From Niebla homalea (lineage: Eukaryota > Ascomycota > Lecanoromycetes > Lecanorales > Ramalinaceae): 64,000 bases of DNA. The notes below the pieces were generated by a model that saw nothing but the letters and a program-made list of their open reading frames with translations, was not told where the DNA came from and ran no database searches. Position numbers and translations under genes: made by a program. Positions 12,076-24,049 of the stretch are shown one piece after another. The stretch's first letter is position 1. Each line of letters starts with the position of its first letter. The DNA lies in NCBI GenBank assembly GCA_019925105.1, contig JAHGAU010000020.1:62001-126000 (forward strand), in the 5' to 3' direction.

Positions 12076-13227
12076 TTAACGTTAAAATTTACGTAAAATT
12101 ACTTCTTAATAATAGTTTACTTTAATTCTTTATTATTTCGCTTATGTATAAAGTTAATACGTTCTTAGGATTTATTAAGTAAGGAAAAAATATAAAACTT
12201 AATTTTAAAATTTTTTTAAAGGAATAATATAAGGAATAAATATTTTTATAATAATTAAATGAATCTCTATCGACCGTTATTATCCTTGATATACAAGTAT
12301 TATTAAACGTTTTTTTAAATAAAGAATTTAATTTTTAATTTATTAATTTTTAAACTAATTATTTATTTATTTATTTATTTAAGCTTTATAAGATATTTAT
12401 TATATCTTTTGATATATTTAATAATATCACTTTAATACCTATAGATCCTCTTATAATTAACGAATAAGAACCGGTATTAAAGTAAATAAGCTTATATTAG
12501 ATTTATAAAAAAGCGACTTAAGAAGATTTCTTTATATAGTAATAAATTACTTTTTAAGTCGCGTAATATCTTAATAAATAAATTTCTTAAAGGGCTAAAA
12601 AGAAATCGTAAGCTTAATTTAACTTTGAAGAAGGTATATTATATTAAAAAGCTTTAAAAGGTCAATTATACGTAATTTATAAAAGATATAATAAAGGGCT
12701 ATAGTACCTTAAAAAGGACGGAACGTTAAGAATTAAGAATTATATAATAAATAAAAGTTATAAGAAGATGAGTAAAGTAAAAAATTTAAGGTAACTTTTA
12801 ATTTAAATTAATATAATTAAGTAGGTATTATTCTCTTTTCTTTTAATTCCGATAAATATAAAGATAATTATAAATCTATAATTAATATATATTATAGTAT
12901 TGAATTTTTCAACGAGTTAAACTTTTACTTAATAGTAAAGTCTCAATATAGAGTAATTTTTTAAAGTAATTACGGCGATAAGTAATTAAGATAAGCTTAT
13001 CTTTTACTATCGTAAATAATAATAAGACTTATTATTGATTCTATTATTTTAACCTTAATATTTTAATATTATCCGTAACGATTATAAAGAATGATATTAT
13101 AAAGCGCTTGAAAAAATCGAACTTAACTTACTTTAAAAACCCTTAACCGATAAAACTAAGGTTTCGTTAATAATAAACTATTAACTTATTAATAATAAGT
13201 AATTATATATAAGGATTATAACTTATT
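12076..13227. other. Unassigned AT-rich DNA
   Basis: About 1.15 kb with no recognised element. Together with 17454-17957 it would have formed one continuous pre-insertion stretch before the 4.2-kb LTR element arrived. It holds a short (TTTA)n run near 12360-12380 and scattered coding-like codon runs, but nothing I can assign. Confidence 0.5.
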
Positions 13228-13232
13228 AAATT
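13228..13232. repeat. Target-site duplication AAATT (left) of the 4.2-kb LTR element
   Basis: AAATT directly precedes the 5' LTR and recurs directly after the 3' LTR at 17449-17453. Five bases is the usual duplication length for Gypsy-type integrase. This fixes both outer ends of the element. Confidence 0.8.
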
Positions 13233-13448
13233 TATCAGGGTTCAGGGGTGTTGGTAACTCAGGAGTAGGCCCTACCGGGCCTATCCCGGGCCAAGCCCGG
13301 GGTTAGTCCGGTACCCAGGAGTATCACCGACTGGGTATATTAGGGCCTTCGGTTTCTTCACTCCTTTACCTTTGTATTTTAATGTTTTTAATTATACGTA
13401 ATATACCTTTTACCTTTTAATTACCTTAAAAAGGCTTATACTTTAATA
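13233..13448 (+). repeat. 5' LTR (216 bp) of the 4.2-kb element
   Basis: It begins TATCAGGGTTC (TGTCAGGG before RIP) and contains GTTGGTAACTCAGGAGTA and a CCCGGGCC-rich segment at about 13270-13310. It ends TTTAATA. Against the 3' LTR nearly all differences are C/T or G/A; I see one clear transversion (T/A at about 13374). The first 130 bases are strikingly GC-rich. Confidence 0.9.
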
Positions 13449-14349
13449 TTATATTAAAGTTAACTTATTTACGCCCTTATAAGGAGTAACGAAATAAAAT
13501 AAAGGCTCTTATTAATAATACTTATTAATAGCGGATAATAAGCCAATAATTAAAAACGGTATTAAACGGGCGGTAATTACGGTTAAACGTACGGTAATCA
13601 GTATTTAAACTGGTTATAAGAAAACGTTAATAATTAAGACGGAAGGTTATAATAGCTTTAAATAGGTAAATACTGATTCTACTAAGTTATATAAAGAATT
13701 AATTTAAGGGTTAAACCTTAATAAAGTAATTTAAAGGCTATAAGTAAAATAAATTTTAAAAAAATTATTATAAATTTAACTAAAAATAAGTTTATAAAAG
13801 CCTATAGAATCCTTATTTATTACTTATTTTTTCTTCTCCTTAAAACCTTTAATTAAAATATTTAGTTTTATATTTACTTTATAATATAAAGTATTTAATA
13901 CCCGGAAGAAAAAATATTTTAAGGAGTATTTTATAATATAAAGGAGTAATATTAAATTTTATTATAATATAAACTTTATTATTCTACCTTATAATATTAC
14001 CCTTATAATATAGAATCCGTTTAACGGAAAAATTAAGAGATTTATCTTTTTTCTTTTTCTTAATTTTTTCTTCCACTTATCTTTATCTTTCTTTAACCTT
14101 AATTTACCTTTTATTTACCTTTTATTTACTAAGATTATAAATAATAAACCCCAATAATCCTCTTTATTAAAAACTTTTACGTTAAAATATAATTTATAAA
14201 GCGGTTTTTAAGGGGACCCCGATTAATTAATATTATTTATTAAGGATAAGGCCCCTTTTTAATAAAATAAAAAAGATAAGGACCCAATAAATTACTTAAC
14301 CACCAGGAACCCGGTTTCCAATAATAATTACGGGAGATATAAGGATTAT

Positions 14350-14790
14350 ATTGCCTGCCGGCGTTATTATAAATTAAAAAGTATTACTCCGAAAGAATTA
14401 ATTAAACGTACTTTATACCTTATAAAGACTTATACTTATTTTACCTTTTAATCCGTATTATTTAAGAGATTTAAGGAATTCTTAAAGTAATTAGACCTTT
14501 TACGTTAAGAACGTAACGTTAATATATAATATTATAAAAATGTAAATAACGAGGTATAAGTCCTTTAAATGGAATTAAACGATCTTAAGAAAGATTTATA
14601 ATTAAAGATAAACCGAATTACCCGTTTATAATAGTAAAATTACGGTAACTTTTTTCCCTTAAAAAACTTAAACCGTTTTAAGGTATTAGAAATCCGTAAC
14701 CGTAAATTAAAAAATCAGAACGTAAACCTTATTATTAAGCTTAGAAATCCCCGACGGAATAATCTAGCCCTTTTACCTTACCGATCTACG
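14350..14790 (+). pseudogene. Gag-like remnant of the 4.2-kb element
   Basis: The frame reads RITPKELIKRTLYLIKTYTY, then RFKEFLKQLDLLRQERNVN, then a heptad-like charged stretch VLQMELNDLKKDLQLKINRI, with TAA/TAG at the Gln positions. The charged helix is consistent with the coiled-coil N-terminus of a gag or a small leader protein. It ends near RNPRRNNLALLPYRS and runs directly into RNase H sequence, so the intervening pol part is deleted. The gag assignment comes from position, not from a diagnostic motif. Confidence 0.45.
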
Positions 14791-14799
14791 GCATCCTTT

Positions 14800-16690
14800 A
14801 CCTTTTACGAAAAGCCCTTCCGTATTTTCAGCGATAACCAGGTTTTAAAGTATTTTATTAAGAGTTAAAAGCTTATAAAACGTTAAGCGAGGTACCTTAA
14901 TACCTTTTCTGAGTTTAATTTTAAGGTTATTTACCGCCCGGGTAAATAAAATGGTAAAATCGACGTCCTTATTCAGATACCCGGTTATCGACCTTAAGGC
15001 GATAACGATAATAGGGTTAAAGATTAGTTTTAAACCGTTTTATTTTTTAAGCGCTTTAAGGTCTTAGCTTTAAACGAAAAAGAAGAAATACCGATATTAA
15101 CTTATTTAATCCTTAAAGAATTCGGATTTTATAAGTAAATCCGTAAAGTTAATTATATTAATAAAGGTTTAACGGAGTTTAAGAAAATAATTACGGAGAA
15201 CAGATTATTTAATTTTAAAGGCGTATTTTTAAACCGTATTAAAGTTCGGTCCGATATCCTTATTAATAAAGGTAAATTATAAGTATTAACGTTATTTATT
15301 ACGGAAATCCTAAAGTATACTTATAATAAATTAATTAATAATTATTTCGGTTAGGATTATATAATTAAACTTATTTCCCGGTATTTTTTTTAATTTACTT
15401 TATAGGATAATATCGACCGTTGTATTTTAAATTATAATATTTATTTTTATTTTAAAACTTTATAATAAAAGCCCGTAAAACTATTCTATTAACTAGAAAT
15501 CCCGGAATAAAAATAGGTTAATTTTTTAATTAACTTTATTACCGGATTATTTAAATATAAGGATATAAACGTTATCCTTACCGTAATTTATATATTATTT
15601 AAAGGCCGATATTATATCCTTTATTACGTTAAAAAAGAAGGAACCTTTATTAAAAAAATAGTTTAACTCTTTATTAAAGAAGTATTTAAATATTATAATT
15701 TTCCGGATAATATTATTTTAAATTACGGCTTATAATTTATTAATAAAATATAATGCTTTTTATTATATTAACTTAAAATCGACCCTTAAATTTTAATTCC
15801 TTATTACGTTAAAAGTAACGGTTAAATTAAAAGAATAAATTAAAAAATAAAGTAAAGACTCTGGATTTATATAAATAACTTATAAAATAATTAAGTATAA
15901 TAACTATTTATAATAGAATTTACGGATAATAATAACCTAAATTAATCGATTAAAATAATATTTTTTTACCTTAATAAAGACTTTTACCCAAGGATATTAT
16001 TTAATTTTAATAATATTAAATATATTACCGCCCGTAAATAACTTTAAGTTAAAGAAATTATTAATATTATTAAAATTATATAAAAAATTCTTAATATAAT
16101 ACGTTTTAATTTAAATAAAGTTTACGATAATATATTTAAGTAAATTAATTATTAACGTTAAAACGTAAAATTTAAAATAAATAATAAGGTTTATATAAAC
16201 GTTAAGTATTTAATAATTAATTAATTTAATAAAAAGCTAAATTATAAACATTTAAATCCTTATATTATCCTTAAATAATATTATTTTTTTTATAAATTAA
16301 ATATTTTAAATATTTTCCGGGCTTACTTTACCTTCTATATAAATAACTTAATCCGTATCCCGATTAAAAAGAAATTATTATTATTGGGATAAATTAATTT
16401 ACCCTTTAAACCCGTTATTATAAATAAAAAGGGTATTAAGGAATAAGAGTTTAAAGAAATTATTAATTCTTTATATACCGGCCAAAAATAAAGGTTATAA
16501 TATAAGGTTAAATAAATAAACTTATTCCCGGATAATATTTAATATTACATTAACGTAAAAGAAATCCTTTATATTTAAGGATTAATTAAAGCTTTTTATA
16601 AGAAGTACCCGGATAAGCCCGGATTATAACCCGGAGATCTAATTAATATTATTATATTTAAAGTAATTTTTAAGGGCTATCTTAAACGTT
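14800..16690 (+). pseudogene. RNase H - integrase - chromodomain remnant of the 4.2-kb element
   Basis: Near 14910 the frame reads EFNFKVIYRPGKQNGKIDVL, matching the RNase H tail FDFxVxYRPGKxNxxADALSR. Integrase follows: a zinc-binding region around 15290-15450, FITGLFKYKDINVILTVIY near 15530 (family DFITGLPxSxxxDAILVVVD), then LNYGLQFINKIQCF near 15720 (family SDRGxQFxSxFW). NGQIKRINQ follows near 15820. A chromodomain-like tail reads LQYKVKQINLFPDN and YKKYPDKPGLQPGD (16490-16630), close to the fungal pattern YxVKWxGYxxxxxWYxxxNF then FHxxYPxKPGP. The product would target and integrate the element; every frame is broken. Confidence 0.85.
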
Positions 16691-17012
16691 TAAATTAAAT
16701 AACGATCTTATTAAGCTTAAAACTCGATATTATAAGCCGTATATTACGTTTTTATTGGGCTTAAAGGCCCTTTAAGACGGCCTTATAGCTCCTTAAAGCC
16801 ATTGAAATGACTATTATTAATATTATTTACCCATATGGATTATACGCCTTTTTATTAATGTAAATTTAATATATAAGGTAATAAAGTTGAAAAAATATTT
16901 TAAAAAAAAGGTAAATCGTAAAAAACGATACCTGCCCCGGAACCCTCCGGACGAAATCGCGTTTTAAGGCCCACTATAAGGGCTACCGCCACGATATTAC
17001 CCCTACAATTTT

Positions 17013-17160
17013 TATATTACTTACCCGGTTAATTAATAACGGGTAACCTGGGTAATATTTTTATACCACTTACCCGGTTAACCAGTAACGGGTAAGCTGG
17101 GTGGTATATAAACCTTACTTCAGTTACCCGGCCCATAAGTGATGGGTAAGAAAGGTGGTT
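17013..17160 (+). repeat. Tandem hairpin repeats near the 3' LTR
   Basis: Three related units of about 47 bp lie at 17013-17058, 17062-17108 and about 17112-17160. Each has TTACCCGG and a facing CGGGTAA or GGGTAAG. The middle unit is nearly palindromic across its whole length, with TATACCAC at one end and GTGGTATA at the other. The block and its surroundings (about 16920-17230) are GC-rich and show little RIP. They lie between the end of pol and the polypurine tract, so they would be in the 3' untranslated part of the retrotransposon RNA. Confidence 0.75.
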
Positions 17161-17219
17161 TTAAGTAAAAAATTTTTCCTTTTCAGCGTACTTATAAACT
17201 TAAAGGCGAACCTTTCCTA

Positions 17220-17232
17220 GGGGGGGGGGTAA
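17220..17232 (+). promoter_or_regulatory. Polypurine tract before the 3' LTR
   Basis: A run of ten G (17220-17229) followed by TAA sits immediately upstream of the 3' LTR start at 17233. That is where plus-strand DNA synthesis is primed in LTR retrotransposons. An all-G tract is unusual; purine tracts in the other elements here are A-rich. Confidence 0.7.
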
Positions 17233-17448
17233 TATTAAGGTTTAAGGGTGTTGGTAACTCAGGAGTAAACCTTACCGGGCCTATCCCGGGCCAAGCCTGG
17301 GGTTAATCCGGCACCTAGGAGTATCACCGACTAGGTATATTAGGGCCTTCAGCCCTTTTACTTCTATACCTTTGTATTTTAGTGTCTTTAGTTATACGTA
17401 ATACACCCTTTGCCTTCCAACCACCCCAGAGGGGCTTGCACTCTAATA
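17233..17448 (+). repeat. 3' LTR (216 bp) of the 4.2-kb element
   Basis: Identical in length to the 5' LTR, ending GGGGCTTGCACTCTAATA, with the right AAATT duplication at 17449-17453. In its last 60 bases it keeps more G/C than the 5' copy (CCACCCCAGAGGGGCTTG against an A/T-rich version), while its first 50 bases have lost more. The two LTRs have therefore decayed in different places. Confidence 0.9.
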
Positions 17449-17453
17449 AAATT

Positions 17454-17957
17454 AATTTTAATTAAGAATATTATAATATCTTAATCGGCTTTAAATATAT
17501 TAAAGGTACTTATAATAATAATTAACTTACGTCCGTCGTAAATAAGGTAATCGTAAAGTATAATTTAAAAATCGTACTATAGCGGTTATAACTAATAATA
17601 TAAGTAATAATAATATAATAATAATTATAATACGTTAAAAGGTTAATTTACGGTAAAGAATATTTATAAATATTATTAAAAAGGAAATATTAACGTTAAG
17701 GTAAGCTTTAACACGGAGTAAGGTAGAATATCTATTATACTTAATATATATTATTTAACTTTTACTTAAGGCCTTTTTAACTTATTTTAAGGTTAATCCT
17801 TAAAATAATAATATAAATTACCAATAAGATTATTAACTTAGAGTTAAAGAAATAACGAATAAAAATATAAGTATTTTTAAAATACTTATAAAAAAATAAT
17901 CGATTTATAATAATTATTATATTAATTTAACTGAATAAATAATAATAATAGCGAATG
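17454..17957. other. Unassigned AT-rich DNA left of LINE-A
   Basis: About 500 bp with no recognisable motif. It is the right-hand continuation of 12076-13227 before the 4.2-kb element inserted. The exact 5' boundary of LINE-A falls within roughly the last 30 bases; homology to other LINE copies begins at 17958. Confidence 0.5.
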
Positions 17958-19963
17958 ATAGCGACGAATAAAAGGACCTTAGAGGTCCAAAATAATGCGT
18001 ATACGTATAGCTCTAATAATAATGAGAGAAGTATATTAAGTATAATAAATAGAAATAACGTAATAATTAAGAATAAAATGGTAAACGGGCAAATAGCCTA
18101 TATTAATAAAAACGGCGACGACATATATGGGTAATATAATAATAATAAGTTAAATAATACTTAAAGTAAATAAGGGAATTAAAGTTAATAAAATACGTAT
18201 ATTAAAGCGTATAAAATACATAATAATAATACGGAAATAATAAGTAAATAAAAAGGTAAGAAAACCGGTAAAATATTAATAACGAAGGATATAAACGGAA
18301 GGAAAAGATAAGAAAACTATAATGAAAATATTATTAAGGATATATAAAAGGGAAATAAAGCTAATAAAAAGGATAAGACCTTAAAGGATTAAAAATGAAA
18401 AGCGGAGATAATACGTTGCCTAATAAATAAAGGCGAAAAGGCAATAAAAGAAGTAATAAAAGCCTTAAAAAAACTCCTTATAATAAAATAAAAAAATATT
18501 ATATTAAAGATTTAACCGATATTATAGATTGGATTAAAAAGCATAAAAGACTTTTATATAAAAATAAAAATAAAATTAAAAAAAACGGAATATTTACGGA
18601 ACTCTTAAAGGGCGGGAATAAGGGCGTTAATAAAGGATAAAGACGGCGGTTTAAGGTTAAAAATATAAAATAAAAATATAAAGGCGGTAACCCCTTAAGT
18701 GAAAGAAAGCTGGGCGATAAGGGTAATAAAAGGGGTATTTATGGTAAAGAATAAAGGGATAACGGAAGAAAAAATAGCCGTATTAAAGAAGGCAAGGATA
18801 ATAATAATCCGCTTATTTAATAATAAAAAGAAAAATGTAATTACGGAAGTAAATTTATTATAATTAATAAAAGCTTTTAAGATAATAATAGAATTATTAA
18901 TAAAATAAATTATCGTAATACGTAAATTATAAAATAAGAACATCCTTTTTAATATAACGTTATTAAAAATAAAAGAAAACTTAAAGAAATTTAAAACTTA
19001 AATTAATAAAAAAAAGTATAAATTAATTAAAGTTTTAAAATAATTATTTATTATTATAATAAATAAAATATACTTATTATATTTTATAAAAATAAAATAA
19101 AAATTACGTTAAAAAGTATAAAAAAAGAAAATACGGTTCTTTATTTAAAACTTAAAATCGTTAATTATAAACTTTTTCCGGTAATAAGGAAGCTTAATTT
19201 TTAAGATATATAAAGAAATACTTTATTATTATATTAAATATAATATTAAGAAAGATATATAACGATATCTTAAATAAAGGAATTATTAAAAGGGGATTTC
19301 TTAAAATAACTTAATTATAAAATAAAATAACGGATATTTATTGATATTTTAAATATTAAAGTTATAAATATATTATTATAAAATACTTTAATATTATAAA
19401 GTATATAATTTACGTTAAAAGCTATAATATTTATAAATATATAAAGTTAATAATTAAAAGGCTTATAAAGGGCGCGTTTAAATATATTACGTATAATAAG
19501 GAGGGATACCCAATATAGGATTCTAAATATATAATAAGAATTAAGGAAATTAAATATAAAGAAACCCGGATAACCACGAAAATCCAACGGTATAATACGT
19601 ATAAAACTAATTTAACGGGTTAATTAAAAATAGCTTTAAGACGTAAATTTAATTAATTAAATAATAAAAGGTAAATAATAATAATAAATAAAATAAAGAA
19701 GAAGAAGTTCCTTATAATCCCGACCTTAAGGGCCGGCCGTTTTACGTTTTTAATAATAACCGGGAAGGTATTAAATTAAAAAACGCTTAACTTTAATAAA
19801 AAGTCCGTAACTTAAACGGATATAAATAAAAAAGCTTTTGTAAAGATTAATATATAATATGTTAACGCTTTTAAAAATAATATAATATAACGTCCGTAAT
19901 AAGGAAATTAAAGTAATAATATTAATATTTAAATCCAAAAAATTTAAAAACGTTAATATTATT
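17958..19963 (+). pseudogene. LINE-A ORF1 and start of ORF2 remnant
   Basis: The start reads (M)ATNKRTLEVQNNAYTYSSNN, aligned with LINE-C and LINE-D. ORF1 of Tad1-type LINEs encodes an RNA-binding protein of the transposition complex. A basic, Lys-rich stretch fills 18180-18700. A domain reading ITLKSIKKENTVLYLKLKIV near 19100 is shared with LINE-C and LINE-E. A conserved AGGGCCGGCCGTT block lies near 19729. The segment stops at the 14-bp duplication where LINE-B entered. Confidence 0.75.
19950..19963. repeat. Target-site duplication of LINE-B (left copy)
   Basis: ACGTTAATATTATT occurs here and again at 25973-25986 with no mismatch, flanking LINE-B. LINE-A sequence continues directly from the right copy (GACGTTAATATTAT-like context in LINE-C near 31115), which confirms insertion into LINE-A. 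A few terminal bases may overlap the LINE tail. Confidence 0.85.
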
Positions 19964-21839
19964 GATTGATTGATTGATTTATACTACGAATCTAGCTAAG
20001 TTAATTCCGGCGTTCTTTAATACTCGGCTATTTAGCCTTATTAATAGCTGTAAAAACCCGATATCCATAATGTTAAAAATAAAAACCGGTATTTATTTAG
20101 CCTTTATTTACGTCTTAAAGGTTAAGAATATCTATAATTATTTAATGAATAAAAATTTATTTATACGTTTTTTCTAAGAAAACTTATAATATTATAATTA
20201 AATCTACTTAAAGGTTACCCTTAAACCTATTGTTTTTCCGTTATTTTATAAGTCTATTTAATATTAAAATTTTAGAATTCCGATTATACCCTTAAATATC
20301 CTTATTAATATATATATTATTATTATTTTATTTATATAATTTTATTAATTAATATAGTATCGCTTTTTATACCGCCCCGGTATTTATAGCCCCCTTAACC
20401 CCCTATTAAGTATAGTTTTCCCGCCGTTGCTTTTTACCCCCGGGTTAACGATAAGGTTTCTTAATTAAGTTTTTAATTAATTTTTTTATTTCTTTAATTA
20501 AGTTAAATTATAATAATAAGCCCGTAATTATTATAAATTTAACGGCCGTTTTAAATTTTTTTTTTTTATTAATAAATATTTAATAATAATTATTAATCCT
20601 TATTTTTTTTAATTAATCCCGGTTTAAGCTATTTAAATAATAAATAAAAGATTAATATATATATAGCGTTTTATTTTTATTATTTATATTTATAATTAAT
20701 ATTAATCCGGTTATCAATATATATAATAAAAAAATAAAAATTAAGCTATTTTTACTTATTCAGAGTTAAATTATTAATACGTTATTACCTTTTTTTTTAT
20801 AATCCCGTAACGTTAAAGATATTTATTAATAACCTTATTATTATTTAACGTTAAATACCGTTACCCTTAAGGGATTAATTCTTTATATTTACGTTAATAT
20901 TTTATTTATTTCCTTATAATTTATAAGGTAATTATCGTTAATTTTATTTTTATAGTTTTCTTTTTTTCCGCCATTTTTATTTTAAATAAGAATTTATATA
21001 CTTTTATATTAACTTCTTAAATATAAGTTAAATTAATCTCTTTTTTAATTTACTTTAATTTAACTTCCGTAAAAAAAAAAAAAATTATTTTTTTACGTTT
21101 TTTTATTTAAGGCCTTTTATAATTTTAATAAATACGTTCGTTTCCTATTAATATAATTAAGTTTTTATTTTTTTTAAGTTTTATTTAAATAATTATTTAA
21201 TTTAAAATTAACTTTATTAATAATATAAAAATTTCGGATTTTAATATCGGGACGGAAATTACTTTATATATTTTATTTATTACTTTTAAGTATTGGTTTT
21301 AAACTTTTATAATTACCGGACAGGTTTTTTCTTATATTTAAGCGTATTTTTAAATACGTATTAAATAATTATTATATATGTTATCGTAAACTTTATAACC
21401 GCTTAATAAATAATTCTAACCTTTTATAAAATAGCTCCTTACGTTAATACTATAAGGTAAATAAGGCCCCTTTCTTATAAAATTATTTTCTTTTAAACTT
21501 TTTTTTATATAGTTTTTTTAATTTAATTTCTTATTAACTTATAAATTAAATATTTTAATATTAATTTCCGGTTTTATTATTATATTATTTAAGTCTATTA
21601 TAATTATTATATCGTATAACTTTAAGCTTTTTATTATATAAATAAGTTTATATTTATATAAAGTAAATTAGGCCTTATACATTTTTATTTATTATAAGTA
21701 GACTTTATAAACTTATTTTAACTTTAAATAATTTATATAAATAAGCGTATTATAAATTAAAAGGTAAATATTATTAATAAAGCCCTTTATTTAAATATTT
21801 TATTTTAACTTTATTAAGTCTTTAATAAACGGGCTATTA

Positions 21840-22570
21840 AAGAATAAGAATAAGATTAAAAAAATAAATAATTTTTAAGGAATTTTTATTATTATAAACT
21901 TTATCGTATTTATTTTTTATCTTAGGTTAATTAATGTCGTTTAATTACTTAAGAAATTCTTTATTTAATTTATAATAAAAAAATAAAACCTTTTTTTTTC
22001 CGTAAATTATATAGTATTTTTTAATAATTTATTTTATTAAACGTCCTTATAATATTTAAAGAAAAAAGACTTATAACGTATTTTTTCCTATAATTTTATA
22101 CCATATATACGTTATTAATTAAGCTTTTAAGAGCCGTTTCCGTTAACCGTCCTTTTTTTACCTTTATTTATTAATTAAAGAATAATCTATATTCTTTTAT
22201 ATAATTACTTAAGATCTTTATGATTACCGTCTTTAAAGTTTTCCTTAATATATAAAGGAATATTATAGGTTTATACAATTTTATTTCTGAATAATTTAAC
22301 TTGACCGGTTTCTTAAGGATAATCGTTTTAATTTTTTTAAATTTATAAGGGTAATATCTTATATTAAAGTAAACTTAAAATAAATAAATAAAGACCTTTT
22401 TAAATAATAACGTTACTATAAATAAAAACTTATTTAATATATTATTAAGTCCGGGGGCTTTATTTTTCTTTAGCTTATTAATCGCCTTAATTATTATCTT
22501 TTAAGTTATTATTTTATTTATTATTATTAATTTAAAATATATTATATTATTAATATCTATTAAGTTAACT
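21840..22570 (-). pseudogene. LINE-B reverse transcriptase remnant
   Basis: The position comes from alignment with the RT of LINE-C at the same distance from the 3' tail. On the minus strand it carries the counterpart of the block that reads LLSLxIxxxFxKxxYRK in LINE-C. It is heavily interrupted. RT of this LINE class copies the element RNA at a nicked target site. Confidence 0.7.
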
Positions 22571-23804
22571 TCTAGTAATAAAGGAAAAAACGTTTTTTTA
22601 AGAGCCTTAATTTTATCGTTAAAGGTATTTATTATTATATCGTTTAATCTTTTTAAAGGTAAAAACTTAAAAATAAATTTAAATTTTTTATTTTATTTTT
22701 TACCGTATTTTATTAATTTTTAAATATTATAAAAGGAAACCGTTAAGTTATATATTATAACCCGAAAGTATATTTACTTAACCTTCTGGATAATTCTTTT
22801 CTTTTTTTCTTAAGCTTCTTTTAATTATTAAAGCGTCTTTTAATTTTTATACTTAATAATTTACTTTATAAGCGTTTTTATTTTTATAATTATTTTCATA
22901 TATTTTTTATTTTAATAAATTTTAATTCTTTAAGATAACTTTATTATTAAGATTATAACGTTAATTATTTTATTTAAAGCCTTTATTATTTACTTTATAA
23001 AACGGTCGATTTATTCTTTATTATTAAGTTAAGGAAGCTTTATTAATTAAAATATTATTTTTATTGCTTTTATTAATATTTTAATTTTTTTAACCGTTTT
23101 TTACGCCCGTTTAAACGGTAAAAACGGAGTTATATTGATAAATTAATTTGTAATCGTTTATATTAAGACGTAATTTAAACCATATTTTAAGTCCTTTTAA
23201 GGTCCGTATATTATAATTAAGTTAATAATATTTTTTAAGTTAAATATTAAGTTAATCGTAATTTTAAATTTATAACTTTTTTTATATAATAGCTTTTTTT
23301 AACGTTAATAACGTGAAATTAAATTATATAATAATTATTAATAACTCTTTAAATTTAATATAATTAATTATATTATTATCCTTATTCTATTAAACGTAAT
23401 AAAGATTAAAATTTTTTATTAAAAAATACTTATTAAATACGGTTATAATATCCTTAAATAACGGAATTATAAAAGGTCCCTTCCTATTAGCCGGTAACGG
23501 ATTATACGTATTATAAATATTTAAAGTACCTTTAATATCCCCTTTTTATACGATCCGGAATATATATAGGTTCTTTCCGTAATAAGTAACGTCTTAATTA
23601 TTTATATTTAATTTCTTATTAATAAAGAAGTATATCCGCGTTATTTTATTACCCTTAAAGGTTAAATAAAAATTATCTCCCGAATTAATTAAAAAGTAAA
23701 TATATAAATTATATAACGGCTTTTATATCGCTATAATATTAATATCCTTTATTTTTTTAAATTTAAATATTAATATTATAGCTTTAACCGCTTCTTTACG
23801 TACG

Positions 23805-24015
23805 TGTTAAGCCCGACGTATGCCTAAAGCTTGAGGGTAGTATGGTAATGTGAAATGTATGTATAGCCTTAACAAATGGTATATTTGGTAAGTAGATTAA
23901 TTGCTGAAGAAGTAGAAGGAAAAGTGGGAAGGACAGGTATTAAGTATTCCTGTGGCCCAGCTACGCTAGGGTCACGAGGTAAGCACTAACCCCTATGTTG
24001 TTTCCTACCATAACA
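23805..24015. mobile_element. Solo LTR (211 bp), almost free of RIP, inserted in LINE-B
   Basis: It begins TGTTAAGCCCGACG and ends CTACCATAACA, so it has intact TG...CA ends. It is flanked by perfect 5-bp duplications GTACG at 23800-23804 and 24016-24020. Internal sequence has normal base composition and keeps many CpA and TpG dinucleotides (for example GTGGCCCAGCTACG, CCTATGTTGTTTCC), unlike everything around it. No internal region or second LTR is present, so LTR-LTR recombination probably removed the rest. No other copy occurs in this window. The strand is undetermined; TG...CA reads on both strands. Confidence 0.9.
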
Positions 24016-24049
24016 GTACGTTATATTATATTACCTTTAAAAGTATAAG

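Larger units (their letters stand above)
13233..17448 (+). mobile_element. 4.2-kb Gypsy-type LTR element with chromodomain integrase
   Basis: Two LTRs of exactly 216 bp (13233-13448 and 17233-17448) are flanked by AAATT duplications. Internally it holds a coiled, charged gag-like stretch, the end of RNase H, a full integrase and a chromodomain-like C-terminus, all in plus orientation. Most of the reverse transcriptase and protease appears to be missing: the gag-like frame runs into RNase H within about 100 bp. Integrity is better than in the Gypsy-1 family, with GC-rich LTR halves and a GC-rich 3' end. An autonomous ancestor of normal length is implied; this copy looks like a deletion derivative that was then mutated by RIP. 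Confidence 0.85.

Noticed and set aside
17454..17957. Possible continuation of Gypsy-3 to the left of LINE-A
   Set aside because: Only scattered AT-rich similarity (around AATCG) to the reverse complement of 11280-11340; no shared G/C landmarks.
18695..18943. Open frame on the minus strand within LINE-A
   Set aside because: It lies antisense to the LINE ORF1 region; Leu/Ile/Phe-rich composition is what the complement of AT-rich Lys/Asn codons gives.
19974..20177. Open frame starting in the LINE-B tail
   Set aside because: It covers the 3' UTR of LINE-B on the antisense strand; no conserved protein content in other copies.
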